Shown one piece after another: positions 21,975-29,095 of a stretch of 33,443 bases of DNA. The position numbers were made by a program, and so were the translations under genes. Origin of the DNA: Propionibacterium sp. (GTDB lineage: Bacteria > Actinomycetota > Actinomycetes > Propionibacteriales > Propionibacteriaceae); assembly GCA_022837595.1 (NCBI GenBank), contig JALHFX010000015.1, positions 1 to 33,443 of the forward strand. Reading direction: 5' to 3'. Under the pieces are notes generated by a model, which was not told where the DNA came from, did not search any database, and saw only the letters and a program-made list of their open reading frames with translations. The stretch's first letter is position 1. Every line of letters starts with the position of its first letter.

Positions 21975-24900
21975 TGACTACTCCCTTGAATGAATTTGCT
22001 TCGATGAGCTTGCGCACGTCGTGGCGAGCCACGTTGTGCAACTTGGCCATGTCGTCGACGAAGCGCCCGATGACACTGTCCAGATGCAAGAAGTCCGCAT
22101 CCTCGGTGTCGGGCGTTGCCCAATCCAGACCTGCTCGCGCAGAGTCCCGCTTGAAGCTGACCAGCTGGTCCTTGTAGATGTCGATGCCACCGGGAAGGTG
22201 GATGTAGCGCACCCGCACCTTGAGCTTTTGCTGCGGCCGCAGAAGGCGATGGATCGCCTGCTCTTCGGACGTTGCCGACCACGAGCGCCCGAGCATCAGC
22301 ACCTCGCTGGCTTGCCACAGGTTCAGCCCCTTCTGTGTGGTGCCCAGCGTCGCCAGCAGTACCGGACAATCCCCGAACCTGAAGCGCGTGTTGAGCTCCT
22401 TGGTCCGCTTCTTGATCGGCTTGCCCCCGTGGAAGGTCATCGACTCCACACCCCGCTGCTCCAGGTGCGAATGCAACAACTCGACCTGGCGCGGGTTCTC
22501 CGCGTACAGGATCGTCTTCTTCCCCTCGGCCGTCAGCCGCTCGAGTTCATCGAGCACCCAACGTTGCTTGGACGTCAGCGCCGTGTAGGCCCCGAACCCT
22601 TCCACCCCGTACTGAGGGAAGTCGGACGCGAAGGACACGGCTCTGATCCTGGCCAGGATCGCGATCAGGTTGTTCTTCCGACCGCTGTCCGACTTGACCT
22701 GGTGGTAGTAGTTGGAGAACTCCTCGACCACCTTCAGGTAATAGGCCAGGTGGGCGTGATCCCATGGCACTTCGATGATCTCGCGATCTTCCTTGATGAT
22801 CTTTACCCAAGCCGAGACTTCCGGCTCCTCGACGATCCGCCGCTTGATGAGCGGTGCCACCATTGCCCGGTAGGCCTCCAGGTTCGCAATACGGGGGATC
22901 TCCCTTTTTGCGCCCTCTGTCAGGGTGTCCGTGAACTCCTTGGTCACCCATTCCGTACACACGAAGGTGTCGCGGAAAGCATCAAGCCCACGTTGTGCGA
23001 CGTTCATTGTCTTGCGCCACACCGGATCGAGCTTGCCTCGGCGCCATCCCCACGGTTGCGCCGCGGTACCGTCACCAGCCGTGAAGGCCTGGATGGGCGC
23101 CATGTCGCGCGGGTAGTTGGCGATCGGCGTTGCTGTTAGCACGAAGCGCTTTTTGGGCGAAACATGCTCGCAGGCACGGGCCTGGTCCGACGTCGGGTTG
23201 CACAACAGATCCCCCTCATCGAACACCGCCACCCCAATCCGCCGGCGAAGCTGCCCGGCGTAGGTCTTGCGCATGCGCTTTGTCCGGTTGGGACTTTGCG
23301 CGCCGCGCCCGATCTCCATGCGCAGACGCTCGTAGGAGATGACGTTGATCCTGCGAAGCGCCATCAACTGCTCGGGCTTCGTGATCACCTGCCAGTCGGT
23401 CTTCGGAATCGGCAGCCCTTCGAGCTCGATCACCATCTCTTCGACCAGCCCCGCTTCGGTTGCGATCAGCCCATGCTTCGAGCCGTGCAAGGTGATCAGC
23501 GCCGTCGCGAGACGAGCTTTGCCCAGACCCATGTCCCACGCTGCGATCGCCCCTTTCGGTTGCATCGCCAGTTCGATTAGATCGTCGTACTGGTAGCCCC
23601 ACGAGAGGACCTTGTCCAGCCCCATCTGGGCTGCCCTTGAGCGCCATTGCGCAGCCTGCTCGGGAAACTTCGCCGGCAGACCCTCATGGACGACCGTCCA
23701 GCCGCTCTTGGCTGCGCCGGCGACCACTTCGAAGCGCTCGTACAGATCTTCCGGTGTGAGCCGGAACGTGCGCCCCTTGACCTCGAACGCATACTGCCCG
23801 TCCTCGGCCCGTGCAAAGTGGTAGCACTGATCAATCGACAGTGCGGGCGAACCCCACACCTTCGGATCGGCCACCTGCGGCCGTCTGGGGCGTGCCTCGA
23901 GCGAATCTGCGTCACCCGCTACGCCGTTCTCGACATAGACGACGTGTCGCAGGGGCGTCTTCTGGCGCAACGTTGCTCCTATTGCGCGCTTCAGATACCC
24001 GTAGATGCCCGGGTCGACGACGGGCGAACCGCCGGCGCTCCGAACCTCGGCCACGAACTCGTTGAACGAAGCCATCGGATCGTCCTGAGCAAGATGCACT
24101 TCCAGATCCAGCACCCCCTGCCCTTCGTACTTCACCCCCTTGGGGAAACGTTGATCCTCCCCAAGCAGCTTCGTCACCGTCTCGCGCAAGATGGCGTTAT
24201 GCACCTTCGCCATCGTGAGCCCGCAGGCGTAGCGCAACTTGATCCGGCGTCCGTCGCGGACGATGCGAACCGTGTTGTCGCCAGTGACCGGCAGCGTGAT
24301 CGAAGGTCCTTCGTCCTCGACCCCCACAACGCCGAGCTTCGCAGCGTGTCGGTTGTAAAGCCGGAAGTTGCGCAGCTCAGGCAACGGATCGTCCAGCGAT
24401 TGCATCTTCACGCGGGGCGCCAGGACGGCCTGCCTGCCCGCATGGCCCATGACGACGAGCGACACCTGCACTTCGGTGCCTTCCTCACGGAACGAGCCCG
24501 ACGGCAGATCGATCACCGCGTGAAACCGGCCGCTCACACGCTCATCCAGGTACAGCGTCGGATTTGCGATGAGTTCGTCGACGAACGATCGCGGCAGCAG
24601 CGCCACGACGATATCGGCCGCCTCCACCGCCTGCGCCAGCGCGTAGGCATGACTCACAGCCGCGGTGCCCGGCCCGTACTTCCCATAGGACGTGCAGGGG
24701 TAAGGCTTGAGGGTCGGTGACTCCAGATGCACCGAGAAGGGCGGGTTTATGAGCGCGACGTCGATGTTGCGTGGTTGGATGGACTCCACCCCGCAATGCT
24801 CGAACTCACACTCGAACCCAGCCTCCACCGCCACTTCACCCAACCGGGCAAGCGGCGCTGCATCCACATCCACGCCAAGCAGGATGTGTTTCTGCGGGTC

Positions 24901-25143
24901 GGCATACTGCAACAGCCTTCCCGAACCGCAGGAGTTGTCCATGATGGACTGCTTCCTCCATTGGCTTTCGGCGGCCAGCATCGCCGGCTCGACGATGCGC
25001 CACATCACGCGTGCAATCTCGTCGGGTGTGAAAAACTGCCCGAGATGCACTTTGCGAGCTGCAGCCAGCCCCGCCAGCGAACCCGGCCGATCGGCCTGGC
25101 TCCCGCGTGACTGAATGCTTCTCAAAGGGTTGTACCAAGACAT
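21967..25143 (-). CDS. N6-adenine methyltransferase fused to SNF2-type helicase
   Basis: This 1058-residue protein has two parts. Residues 30-240 are a type I/IIG-like N6-adenine methyltransferase: GQFFTP (35-40), the cofactor loop DNSCGSGRLL (69-78), Asp91, and the catalytic NPPF (133-136). Residues about 500-1000 are a superfamily 2 helicase/SNF2 ATPase. Walker A is DMGLGKAR (537-544), the Walker B box is the unusual DEGD (642-645), then TATPIAN (670-676), and in lobe two TQKGLNL and HRLLRP. Fused methylase-helicases occur in phage P1 DarB-type antirestriction proteins and in anti-phage systems; no nuclease domain is evident here. It should modify or guard DNA. A short-form leader fixes the ATG at 25143. 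Confidence 0.9.
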   Translation of the reverse strand: MSWYNPLRSIQSRGSQADRPGSLAGLAAARKVHLGQFFTPDEIARVMWRIVEPAMLAAESQWRKQSIMDNSCGSGRLLQYADPQKHILLGVDVDAAPLARLGEVAVEAGFECEFEHCGVESIQPRNIDVALINPPFSVHLESPTLKPYPCTSYGKYGPGTAAVSHAYALAQAVEAADIVVALLPRSFVDELIANPTLYLDERVSGRFHAVIDLPSGSFREEGTEVQVSLVVMGHAGRQAVLAPRVKMQSLDDPLPELRNFRLYNRHAAKLGVVGVEDEGPSITLPVTGDNTVRIVRDGRRIKLRYACGLTMAKVHNAILRETVTKLLGEDQRFPKGVKYEGQGVLDLEVHLAQDDPMASFNEFVAEVRSAGGSPVVDPGIYGYLKRAIGATLRQKTPLRHVVYVENGVAGDADSLEARPRRPQVADPKVWGSPALSIDQCYHFARAEDGQYAFEVKGRTFRLTPEDLYERFEVVAGAAKSGWTVVHEGLPAKFPEQAAQWRSRAAQMGLDKVLSWGYQYDDLIELAMQPKGAIAAWDMGLGKARLATALITLHGSKHGLIATEAGLVEEMVIELEGLPIPKTDWQVITKPEQLMALRRINVISYERLRMEIGRGAQSPNRTKRMRKTYAGQLRRRIGVAVFDEGDLLCNPTSDQARACEHVSPKKRFVLTATPIANYPRDMAPIQAFTAGDGTAAQPWGWRRGKLDPVWRKTMNVAQRGLDAFRDTFVCTEWVTKEFTDTLTEGAKREIPRIANLEAYRAMVAPLIKRRIVEEPEVSAWVKIIKEDREIIEVPWDHAHLAYYLKVVEEFSNYYHQVKSDSGRKNNLIAILARIRAVSFASDFPQYGVEGFGAYTALTSKQRWVLDELERLTAEGKKTILYAENPRQVELLHSHLEQRGVESMTFHGGKPIKKRTKELNTRFRFGDCPVLLATLGTTQKGLNLWQASEVLMLGRSWSATSEEQAIHRLLRPQQKLKVRVRYIHLPGGIDIYKDQLVSFKRDSARAGLDWATPDTEDADFLHLDSVIGRFVDDMAKLHNVARHDVRKLIEANSFKGVVNV

Positions 25144-25241
25144 GGTGTGCTCCAGTTGACGCGGGAGACACACCCTGTCCCCGGCTGGGACAAAGCATGT
25201 CCCCGCGGGGTCGAGTTACAAGAGGCCGGTTGGCCTCCGCG
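25144..25241 (-). promoter_or_regulatory. Leader, short form, of the methylase-helicase
   Basis: The ribosome-site stem pairs GGTGTGCTCC (25144-25153) with GGAG (25164-25167) plus CACACC (25169-25174), one bulged base. The inner hairpin GGGACA (25187-25192) with TGTCCC (25198-25203) serves as stem 1. GGAG lies directly upstream of the start codon. Confidence 0.7.
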
Positions 25242-25403
25242 TTACTGCCTCACGTTTCCGTGAGACGGTTGCTCCCAGGATCGCTGGGCGATCTTCGAGA
25301 GCTTTTCCCAGGGCACGCGCGGCGCCCCATCGTGATACCGCGGCTTGCGCTGAACATCGTGCTCGTACGCGCGCTGGCCAGCAGACTTGGACCGATTCAT
25401 CAT
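25242..25403 (-). CDS. Very small hypothetical plasmid protein
   Basis: This 53-residue protein is Lys/Arg-rich at its start (MMNRSKSAGQRAYEHDVQRK). It ends with KIAQRSWEQPSHGNVRQ, and PRYHDGAPRVPWEKLS lies between. It is close to the kind of short basic protein seen in plasmid gene clusters. It starts 8 nt after the upstream gene with GAGG before the ATG, so it needs no leader. Too short for a firm family call. Confidence 0.6.
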   Translation of the reverse strand: MMNRSKSAGQRAYEHDVQRKPRYHDGAPRVPWEKLSKIAQRSWEQPSHGNVRQ

Positions 25404-25411
25404 CGTCCGCC

Positions 25412-25642
25412 TCAGCCGAAGTAGAAGACATTCATCTGCCGCATCGTTGCGGCAACGATCTGCTCGCGTACGTCGTGGGCGACTTCGATCAGGGCCGAGG
25501 CGCGCTTGAGCACTTCGGCGCAGTCCTTTCCGACCTGGCAGTCGAGATCGAGCGTGGTGATGTCCTCGTCGAGTTCCTCGTCCTGAAAGAACGGCAACTG
25601 CTTCATCAGTTCGCCGACGGTCGTCGGAGTCGGTGTGGTCAT
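25412..25642 (-). CDS. Small acidic hypothetical plasmid protein
   Basis: This 76-residue protein has an acidic patch (FFQDEELDEDITTLDLD) followed by a helix (CAEVLKRASALIEVAHDVRE). By my count it has 14 acidic and 6 basic residues, a net negative charge that is high for its size. No family recognised. It has a long-form leader, and a group of short genes follows it into the methylase-helicase gene, so it may head that unit. Confidence 0.65.
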   Translation of the reverse strand: MTTPTPTTVGELMKQLPFFQDEELDEDITTLDLDCQVGKDCAEVLKRASALIEVAHDVREQIVAATMRQMNVFYFG

Positions 25643-25790
25643 GGTGATTCTCCATTGTGTGCGAGGTCACCACGATCCCCTGGCTGGCGAAGGTGGCTTC
25701 CCCAGAGGTGGGTTGATGGTCCAGAGCGGACATTGGCTGGCTTCGGGATTACTCCCCGGTGGAATCCAGCTACCGTTTCAGGTGCGTACT
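25643..25790 (-). promoter_or_regulatory. Leader, long form, divergent
   Basis: The ribosome-site stem pairs GGTG (25643-25646) with CACC (25668-25671), with a weaker CTC/GAG inside. The 5' domain (GTAGCTGG and CCAGCC arms, GTCC/GGAC hairpin) lies at about 25700-25782 with more changes than in the other copies. Confidence 0.6.
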
Positions 25791-25854
25791 GCACCCATGA
25801 AAGCCTCTTCCCCCTGACCCCGTGAGGGGGGCAGGAGGCAGACACCTTCGATAT

Positions 25855-26076
25855 TCAGGCGGCGATCGCTTCGATCTCAGCGAGTTCATCCTGGTGGGCG
25901 CGAATGGCGTCCTCCCAGGCATTTTCTTCCGAGTCGAACTCTAGCGGGCTGACCTCAACATCGAGGCCCGCCAGGCAGAGCGTCCACCAGAACTTGCCGG
26001 CGAGCGTTTCCTCGCCCTGCTCGATCCGGTAGCCAAACTGCTCGGCTGCGATCTTCTGCTCTTCGTTGGTACTCAT
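25855..26076 (-). CDS. Small acidic hypothetical plasmid protein
   Basis: This 73-residue protein has 18 acidic against 4 basic residues by my count, so it is strongly negative. A Trp-rich centre (LAGKFWWTLCLAGLDVEVSP) and an acidic helix (NAWEDAIRAHQDELAEIE) stand out. It is a candidate for a DNA-mimic type protein (such as Ocr-like antirestriction), an inference only from charge and context. The ATG at 26076 follows GGAGAGAACC in the leader. Confidence 0.65.
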   Translation of the reverse strand: MSTNEEQKIAAEQFGYRIEQGEETLAGKFWWTLCLAGLDVEVSPLEFDSEENAWEDAIRAHQDELAEIEAIAA

Positions 26077-26155
26077 GGTTCTCTCCAGGTAATGACCCAG
26101 AGCGCGCCATGCCCCAGACGGGGGGATGGCCCGTCCGGGTGGTAGTTGTGCTGCG
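26077..26155 (-). promoter_or_regulatory. Leader, short form, weak
   Basis: GGAGAG lies beside the start codon and can pair with an upstream CTCT in a short stem, and a GC-rich stem 1 lies at about 26110-26142. The pairing is less perfect than in the other copies. Confidence 0.5.
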
Positions 26156-27130
26156 TTACGGCTCGATCTCGAGGTAAGTGCCAAGGAACACCTGCAGCTG
26201 TTCAGCGAAATCCTGCCGAATCAGGAACTCGAACCGACTGGTATAGGTGACGATGATCACCTCCCCGTTGTGGCCGGCCGGATGCTTGGCCCGTGACTGG
26301 ACCTCGTAGGTCCTGTCGCTGAACGTTCGGTTGAGTCTGTGCAGATCATGACTCAGTGCAATCCGGTCCGACCAACGGGCAATCTCGCTCAGCACGTTCA
26401 GCGACTGGCTGATCGACTCGACGCAACCGAACGAGAGGCGGTTCTTCTTGTGGTACTTCTTGTCGAAGTCATCGAGCCAGACGGGTCGATCAAGCACGAT
26501 GTATCCGTTCTTGATCACGACCTTTTCGCCCTCATCGAGGTTGAACTTCGACTTGAAGCCCTTGGCGACTTGCTGCCAGGCGAGCTTCTCACCGAAGTCA
26601 CCCCCGTACTTCTGCTCCAGGTACGACCAGATCGCGACCGGGTCGAAGGCGTCGATGTTGTCCTGATCGGTCGGGAACCGCTCGTAGATTTCGTATCCAT
26701 CGATCTTGAGCGAAACACCCTGGGGTGCGAACAACTTCTCGGCACTCCAGACCAGCATCTTGCGGATCTCGATGGCGCTCTTCTCCAGCGTGCGCCCCAC
26801 GTCGTGTCCGGACATATCCTCGAACGCCCGCATGTACTCGCTGCGGTGGTGATTCAGAATCCGGCGCTCCTCACTGCGAATTTCGCACTGCTCACTCGCC
26901 CAGTTCTCAAGTGCATTGCGGTAGCGCACCCAGAGCGCCTTGTACTGCTCGCCGACGGTCGGCGGGGTGTCATCCTCGGGGACTGCCTGGATGACCTCCG
27001 GGACCATCTCGACTGACTCCTCGTTGGCTTCGGACGCTATGTCCAAGAACGAGTCCGCGGACTCCTCGAGCCCAACCGCTGCGGCGAAGAGCGCCTCGAA
27101 ACTGCTTGAGGTTTGTTCGACTGCTTGCAT
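26156..27130 (-). CDS. Hypothetical plasmid protein
   Basis: This 324-residue protein is not recognised. An acidic N-terminus (LEESADSFLDIASEANEESV) leads to a helical, charged region (YKALWVRYRNALENWASEQC, RILNHHRSEYMRAFED). An alpha/beta part (LKIDGYEIYERFPTDQDNID, WSYLEQKYGGDFGEKLAWQQ) and a C-terminal region with VIIVTYTSRFEFLIRQDFAE follow. Second gene after the DUF3085 gene. The ATG is fixed by GGAGGCAACC in the leader. Confidence 0.7.
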   Translation of the reverse strand: MQAVEQTSSSFEALFAAAVGLEESADSFLDIASEANEESVEMVPEVIQAVPEDDTPPTVGEQYKALWVRYRNALENWASEQCEIRSEERRILNHHRSEYMRAFEDMSGHDVGRTLEKSAIEIRKMLVWSAEKLFAPQGVSLKIDGYEIYERFPTDQDNIDAFDPVAIWSYLEQKYGGDFGEKLAWQQVAKGFKSKFNLDEGEKVVIKNGYIVLDRPVWLDDFDKKYHKKNRLSFGCVESISQSLNVLSEIARWSDRIALSHDLHRLNRTFSDRTYEVQSRAKHPAGHNGEVIIVTYTSRFEFLIRQDFAEQLQVFLGTYLEIEP

Positions 27131-27210
27131 GGTTTGGTTGCCTCCATGTGAAAGGGGCAACCCATCCCGTTACCGGGCGTGAGTCGCCCCGGTACGGGAT
27201 CGTGGGATGT
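27131..27210 (-). promoter_or_regulatory. Leader, short form
   Basis: The ribosome-site stem is a 7-bp perfect pairing of GGTTGCC (27136-27142) with GGCAACC (27156-27162). Stem 1 pairs 27165-27177 with 27188-27199 (12 bp, one bulge). Confidence 0.7.
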
Positions 27211-27606
27211 TCAGGCGAAGATGCGAAGTTCGCCCGTCGTGGGATTGACCTTGAAGCGGATCAGCTTCTTGCCCTTGGAGATCAGGGACTCGAAGACCTC
27301 CAGTTCGATGGGGGTGACGCTGTCGTCGCCGCCGAGCAGTTGCTCGCCAGCCATCCACCAGTCATCGAACTCCATCGTGGTGGGATCGCACTCCTGAGCA
27401 TAGACCAGAGGCGCGGACTTATTTTCTTCCGTTTCCGGAAGCGCTTCGTTGGACATGAGGTAGATCCCATGATCCTTGACGAGCCATATTGCCGGACCTT
27501 GTTGGTCCGATCCCCAAGTCTGACGATGATCCTTGGCCGTCCGGCACGAACTCACCATGGCGATGAACGTGTCGGTGATCGGGAAAGTGAGAGTGTTGTG
27601 CTGCAT
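27211..27606 (-). CDS. DUF3085-like protein, first gene of the block next to the origin
   Basis: This 131-residue protein shows the DUF3085-like signature WLVKDHGIYLMSN in the middle, followed by ECDPTTMEFDDWWMAGEQLL and a C-terminal strand (GKKLIRFKVNPTTGELRIF). Function is unknown for this family, which is common on plasmids. It has a full long-form leader and is the first gene of the minus-strand block facing away from the origin. That places it at the origin-proximal end of the module. The ATG at 27606 is fixed by GGAGCATCACC. Confidence 0.7.
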   Translation of the reverse strand: MQHNTLTFPITDTFIAMVSSCRTAKDHRQTWGSDQQGPAIWLVKDHGIYLMSNEALPETEENKSAPLVYAQECDPTTMEFDDWWMAGEQLLGGDDSVTPIELEVFESLISKGKKLIRFKVNPTTGELRIFA

Positions 27607-27756
27607 GGTGATGCTCCAGAAAAAACGGAGACACCACGCCCACGAGACCGGGGAGCATGGCGTCCCCGTGTGGGTTGAAAGTCCTGAATGGACTTGGAAG
27701 GCTGGGTTCGACTCGGAGGAGTCCGGTGGGCCCAGCTACCGGTTTGGCACGAAGGC
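27607..27756 (-). promoter_or_regulatory. Leader, long form, most complete copy
   Basis: The ribosome-site stem pairs GGTG (27607-27610) and CTCC (27614-27617) with GGAG (27627-27630) and CACC (27632-27635). A hairpin AAGTCC-ATTC-AGGACTT follows. In the 5' domain GGACTC-CTCC-GAGTC replaces the usual GGGCTC/GAGCC: both arms changed together. Confidence 0.75.
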
Positions 27757-27910
27757 CGAAAGCGACGTCATTTTGCTGCAGAACCTTCTAGCCGTCCAGT
27801 GGGGATAGCGCCTGGGTGGAAGACGGTGCAGTCGAACGGAGATGGTTTGGTTTTCCCTGTCTCTCTCAAAGAAAACGCCAATGCCGTTCGTGTTTCTTTT
27901 GTATGTCATT

Positions 27911-27935
27911 CGTAAACCCTTCGTTGACGTTTACG
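27911..27935. promoter_or_regulatory. Inverted repeat matching half-iterons
   Basis: CGTAAAC (27911-27917) and GTTTACG (27929-27935) are inverted and 11 bases apart. The iteron core contains GTAAAC, so this may be a Rep-binding operator beside the origin. The rest of 27757-27974 shows no credible gene. Confidence 0.4.
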
Positions 27936-27974
27936 GAGGGCTGCATCCCGCGCCAGCAAAGGGGTTCAGGCGCA

Positions 27975-28242
27975 ATAGGTGAGAGTCTACGGGAGAACAG
28001 GTGAGAACCTACGGGAGAACAGGTGAGAGCGAACGGGACGATAGGTGAGAACTTTCGGGGGCAAAGGTGAGGGTTTACGGGATACCGAACGGGAAAGGTG
28101 AGGGTTTACGGGAGAAGGTCTGTGGATAAGTCCAGGTTTTTGCTGGACTTTTGCGTATAGGTGAGAGTCTACGGGACTGCCAGGGCTCATAGGTGAGCGT
28201 TTACAGGAGAACTCCCGCCGATAGGTGAGAGTTTACGGGAGA
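27975..28242 (+). repeat. Iteron block 1 (nine direct copies)
   Basis: Nine copies of a 22-bp unit near ATAGGTGAGAGTCTACGGGA, all in the same direction, with varied spacers; copies 2-6 and 8 are degenerate. A DnaA box lies in the middle at 28121-28129. Confidence 0.9.
28121..28129 (-). promoter_or_regulatory. DnaA box
   Basis: TGTGGATAA is the exact complement of the consensus DnaA box TTATCCACA, located between iterons of block 1. Confidence 0.8.
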
Positions 28243-28379
28243 AGCCGGATTGAAATGCACTGTTTTGGTGCATTGAGCGGCTGAAAAACGCCTATCACAT
28301 CGCTGCAGTTTTCGCATTGGCATAAAACACGCCGTTTAACCGCTTATGCAGTTTCGGCAAACGATAGTCCGTAGGTGGG

Positions 28380-28958
28380 CTCTCCTGTAAACTCTCACCT
28401 ATTCGCCTGCTCTACTCCCGTAAACTCTCACCTTTCAATGCCCCAGGCGCCTGGATCGAAGGCTCCTCTCCCGTAGACTCTCACCTATCCGTCCTCACTC
28501 GATCTCGGGCCTACGTCGGTCCGATCCTAGACGTTCTCACCTATCGGACGGCTAAAGCCCAGTAACGGCGCGGGTTTCAGAGGCTCTCCTGTAAACTCTC
28601 ACCTATTAGAACCGGCCTTGGGCACTGCCGTTGGCCCCCTCTCCCGTAAACTCTCACCTATCGCCCGATCAAACCCCAGCACCGGCGGGGGTTTAAGGGG
28701 CTCTCCTGTAGACTCTCACCTATTGGCACCCAACCCTGGGTGCTGCCCTTGCCGTCCTCTCCCGTAAACTCTCACCTATCGAGCGTTCAAAGCCCAGTAA
28801 CGGCGGGGGTTTCAGGGGCTCTCCTGTAGACTCTCACCTATTGGTACCGGCCTTTGCTGCCATCGTTGCCGCCCTCTCCCGTAAACTCTCACCTATCGGC
28901 CCGCCCGATCCCAGCAATGGCGGGGTGTGTGGCGCCTCTCCTGTAAACTCTCACCTAT
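28380..28958 (-). repeat. Iteron block 2 (eleven inverted copies) with 117-bp higher-order repeat
   Basis: Eleven copies of TCTCCYGTARACTCTCACCTAT, opposite in orientation to block 1. From 28584 on they alternate between a CTCTCCTG and a CTCTCCCG type at spacings of about 55 and 62 bases. Together with their spacers they form a unit repeated every 117-118 bases (starts 28584, 28701, 28819, 28936). Confidence 0.9.
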
Positions 28959-29034
28959 GGTGGGTGGCTCCAGTCTTCTCCCAGCGCCCGACTTCTCTGC
29001 CCTCAGCATGTCTGTTGGGTGAGCTAGTTGTGCC

Positions 29035-29064
29035 TTGCTCTCACCTCTCGAACCAGCCTATATT
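29035..29064 (+). promoter_or_regulatory. Rep promoter with overlapping half-iteron
   Basis: TTGCTC (29035-29040), an 18-base spacer and TATATT (29059-29064) lie 31 bases before the Rep start. CTCTCACCT (29038-29046), the core of the iteron, overlaps the spacer, so Rep binding could repress its own promoter. Confidence 0.5.
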
Positions 29065-29095
29065 GCGGCTTCATTGCCCTGCCGGTGGTCTGGTC

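Larger units (their letters stand above)
27975..28958. other. Origin of replication (oriV) region
   Basis: Two blocks of iterons in opposite orientation (nine plus eleven), a perfect DnaA box, and an AT-richer spacer between the blocks (28243-28379) form a theta-type iteron origin. The cognate initiator gene follows immediately at 29096. The spacer, with the inverted repeat ATGCAC-TGTTTTG-GTGCAT at 28255-28273, is the best candidate for the melting region. Confidence 0.85.

Noticed and set aside
22021..24720. Long plus-strand frames (372 and 357 codons) opposite the methylase-helicase
   Set aside because: These are shadow frames of a gene with well-ordered motifs, and their products have no recognisable domain.
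28380..28958. CRISPR-like array of about 23-bp repeats with spacers of 30-40 bases
   Set aside because: Repeats are of two alternating types and spacers themselves recur in 117-bp units. The block lies at a Rep gene and matches inverted iterons; no cas gene is present.
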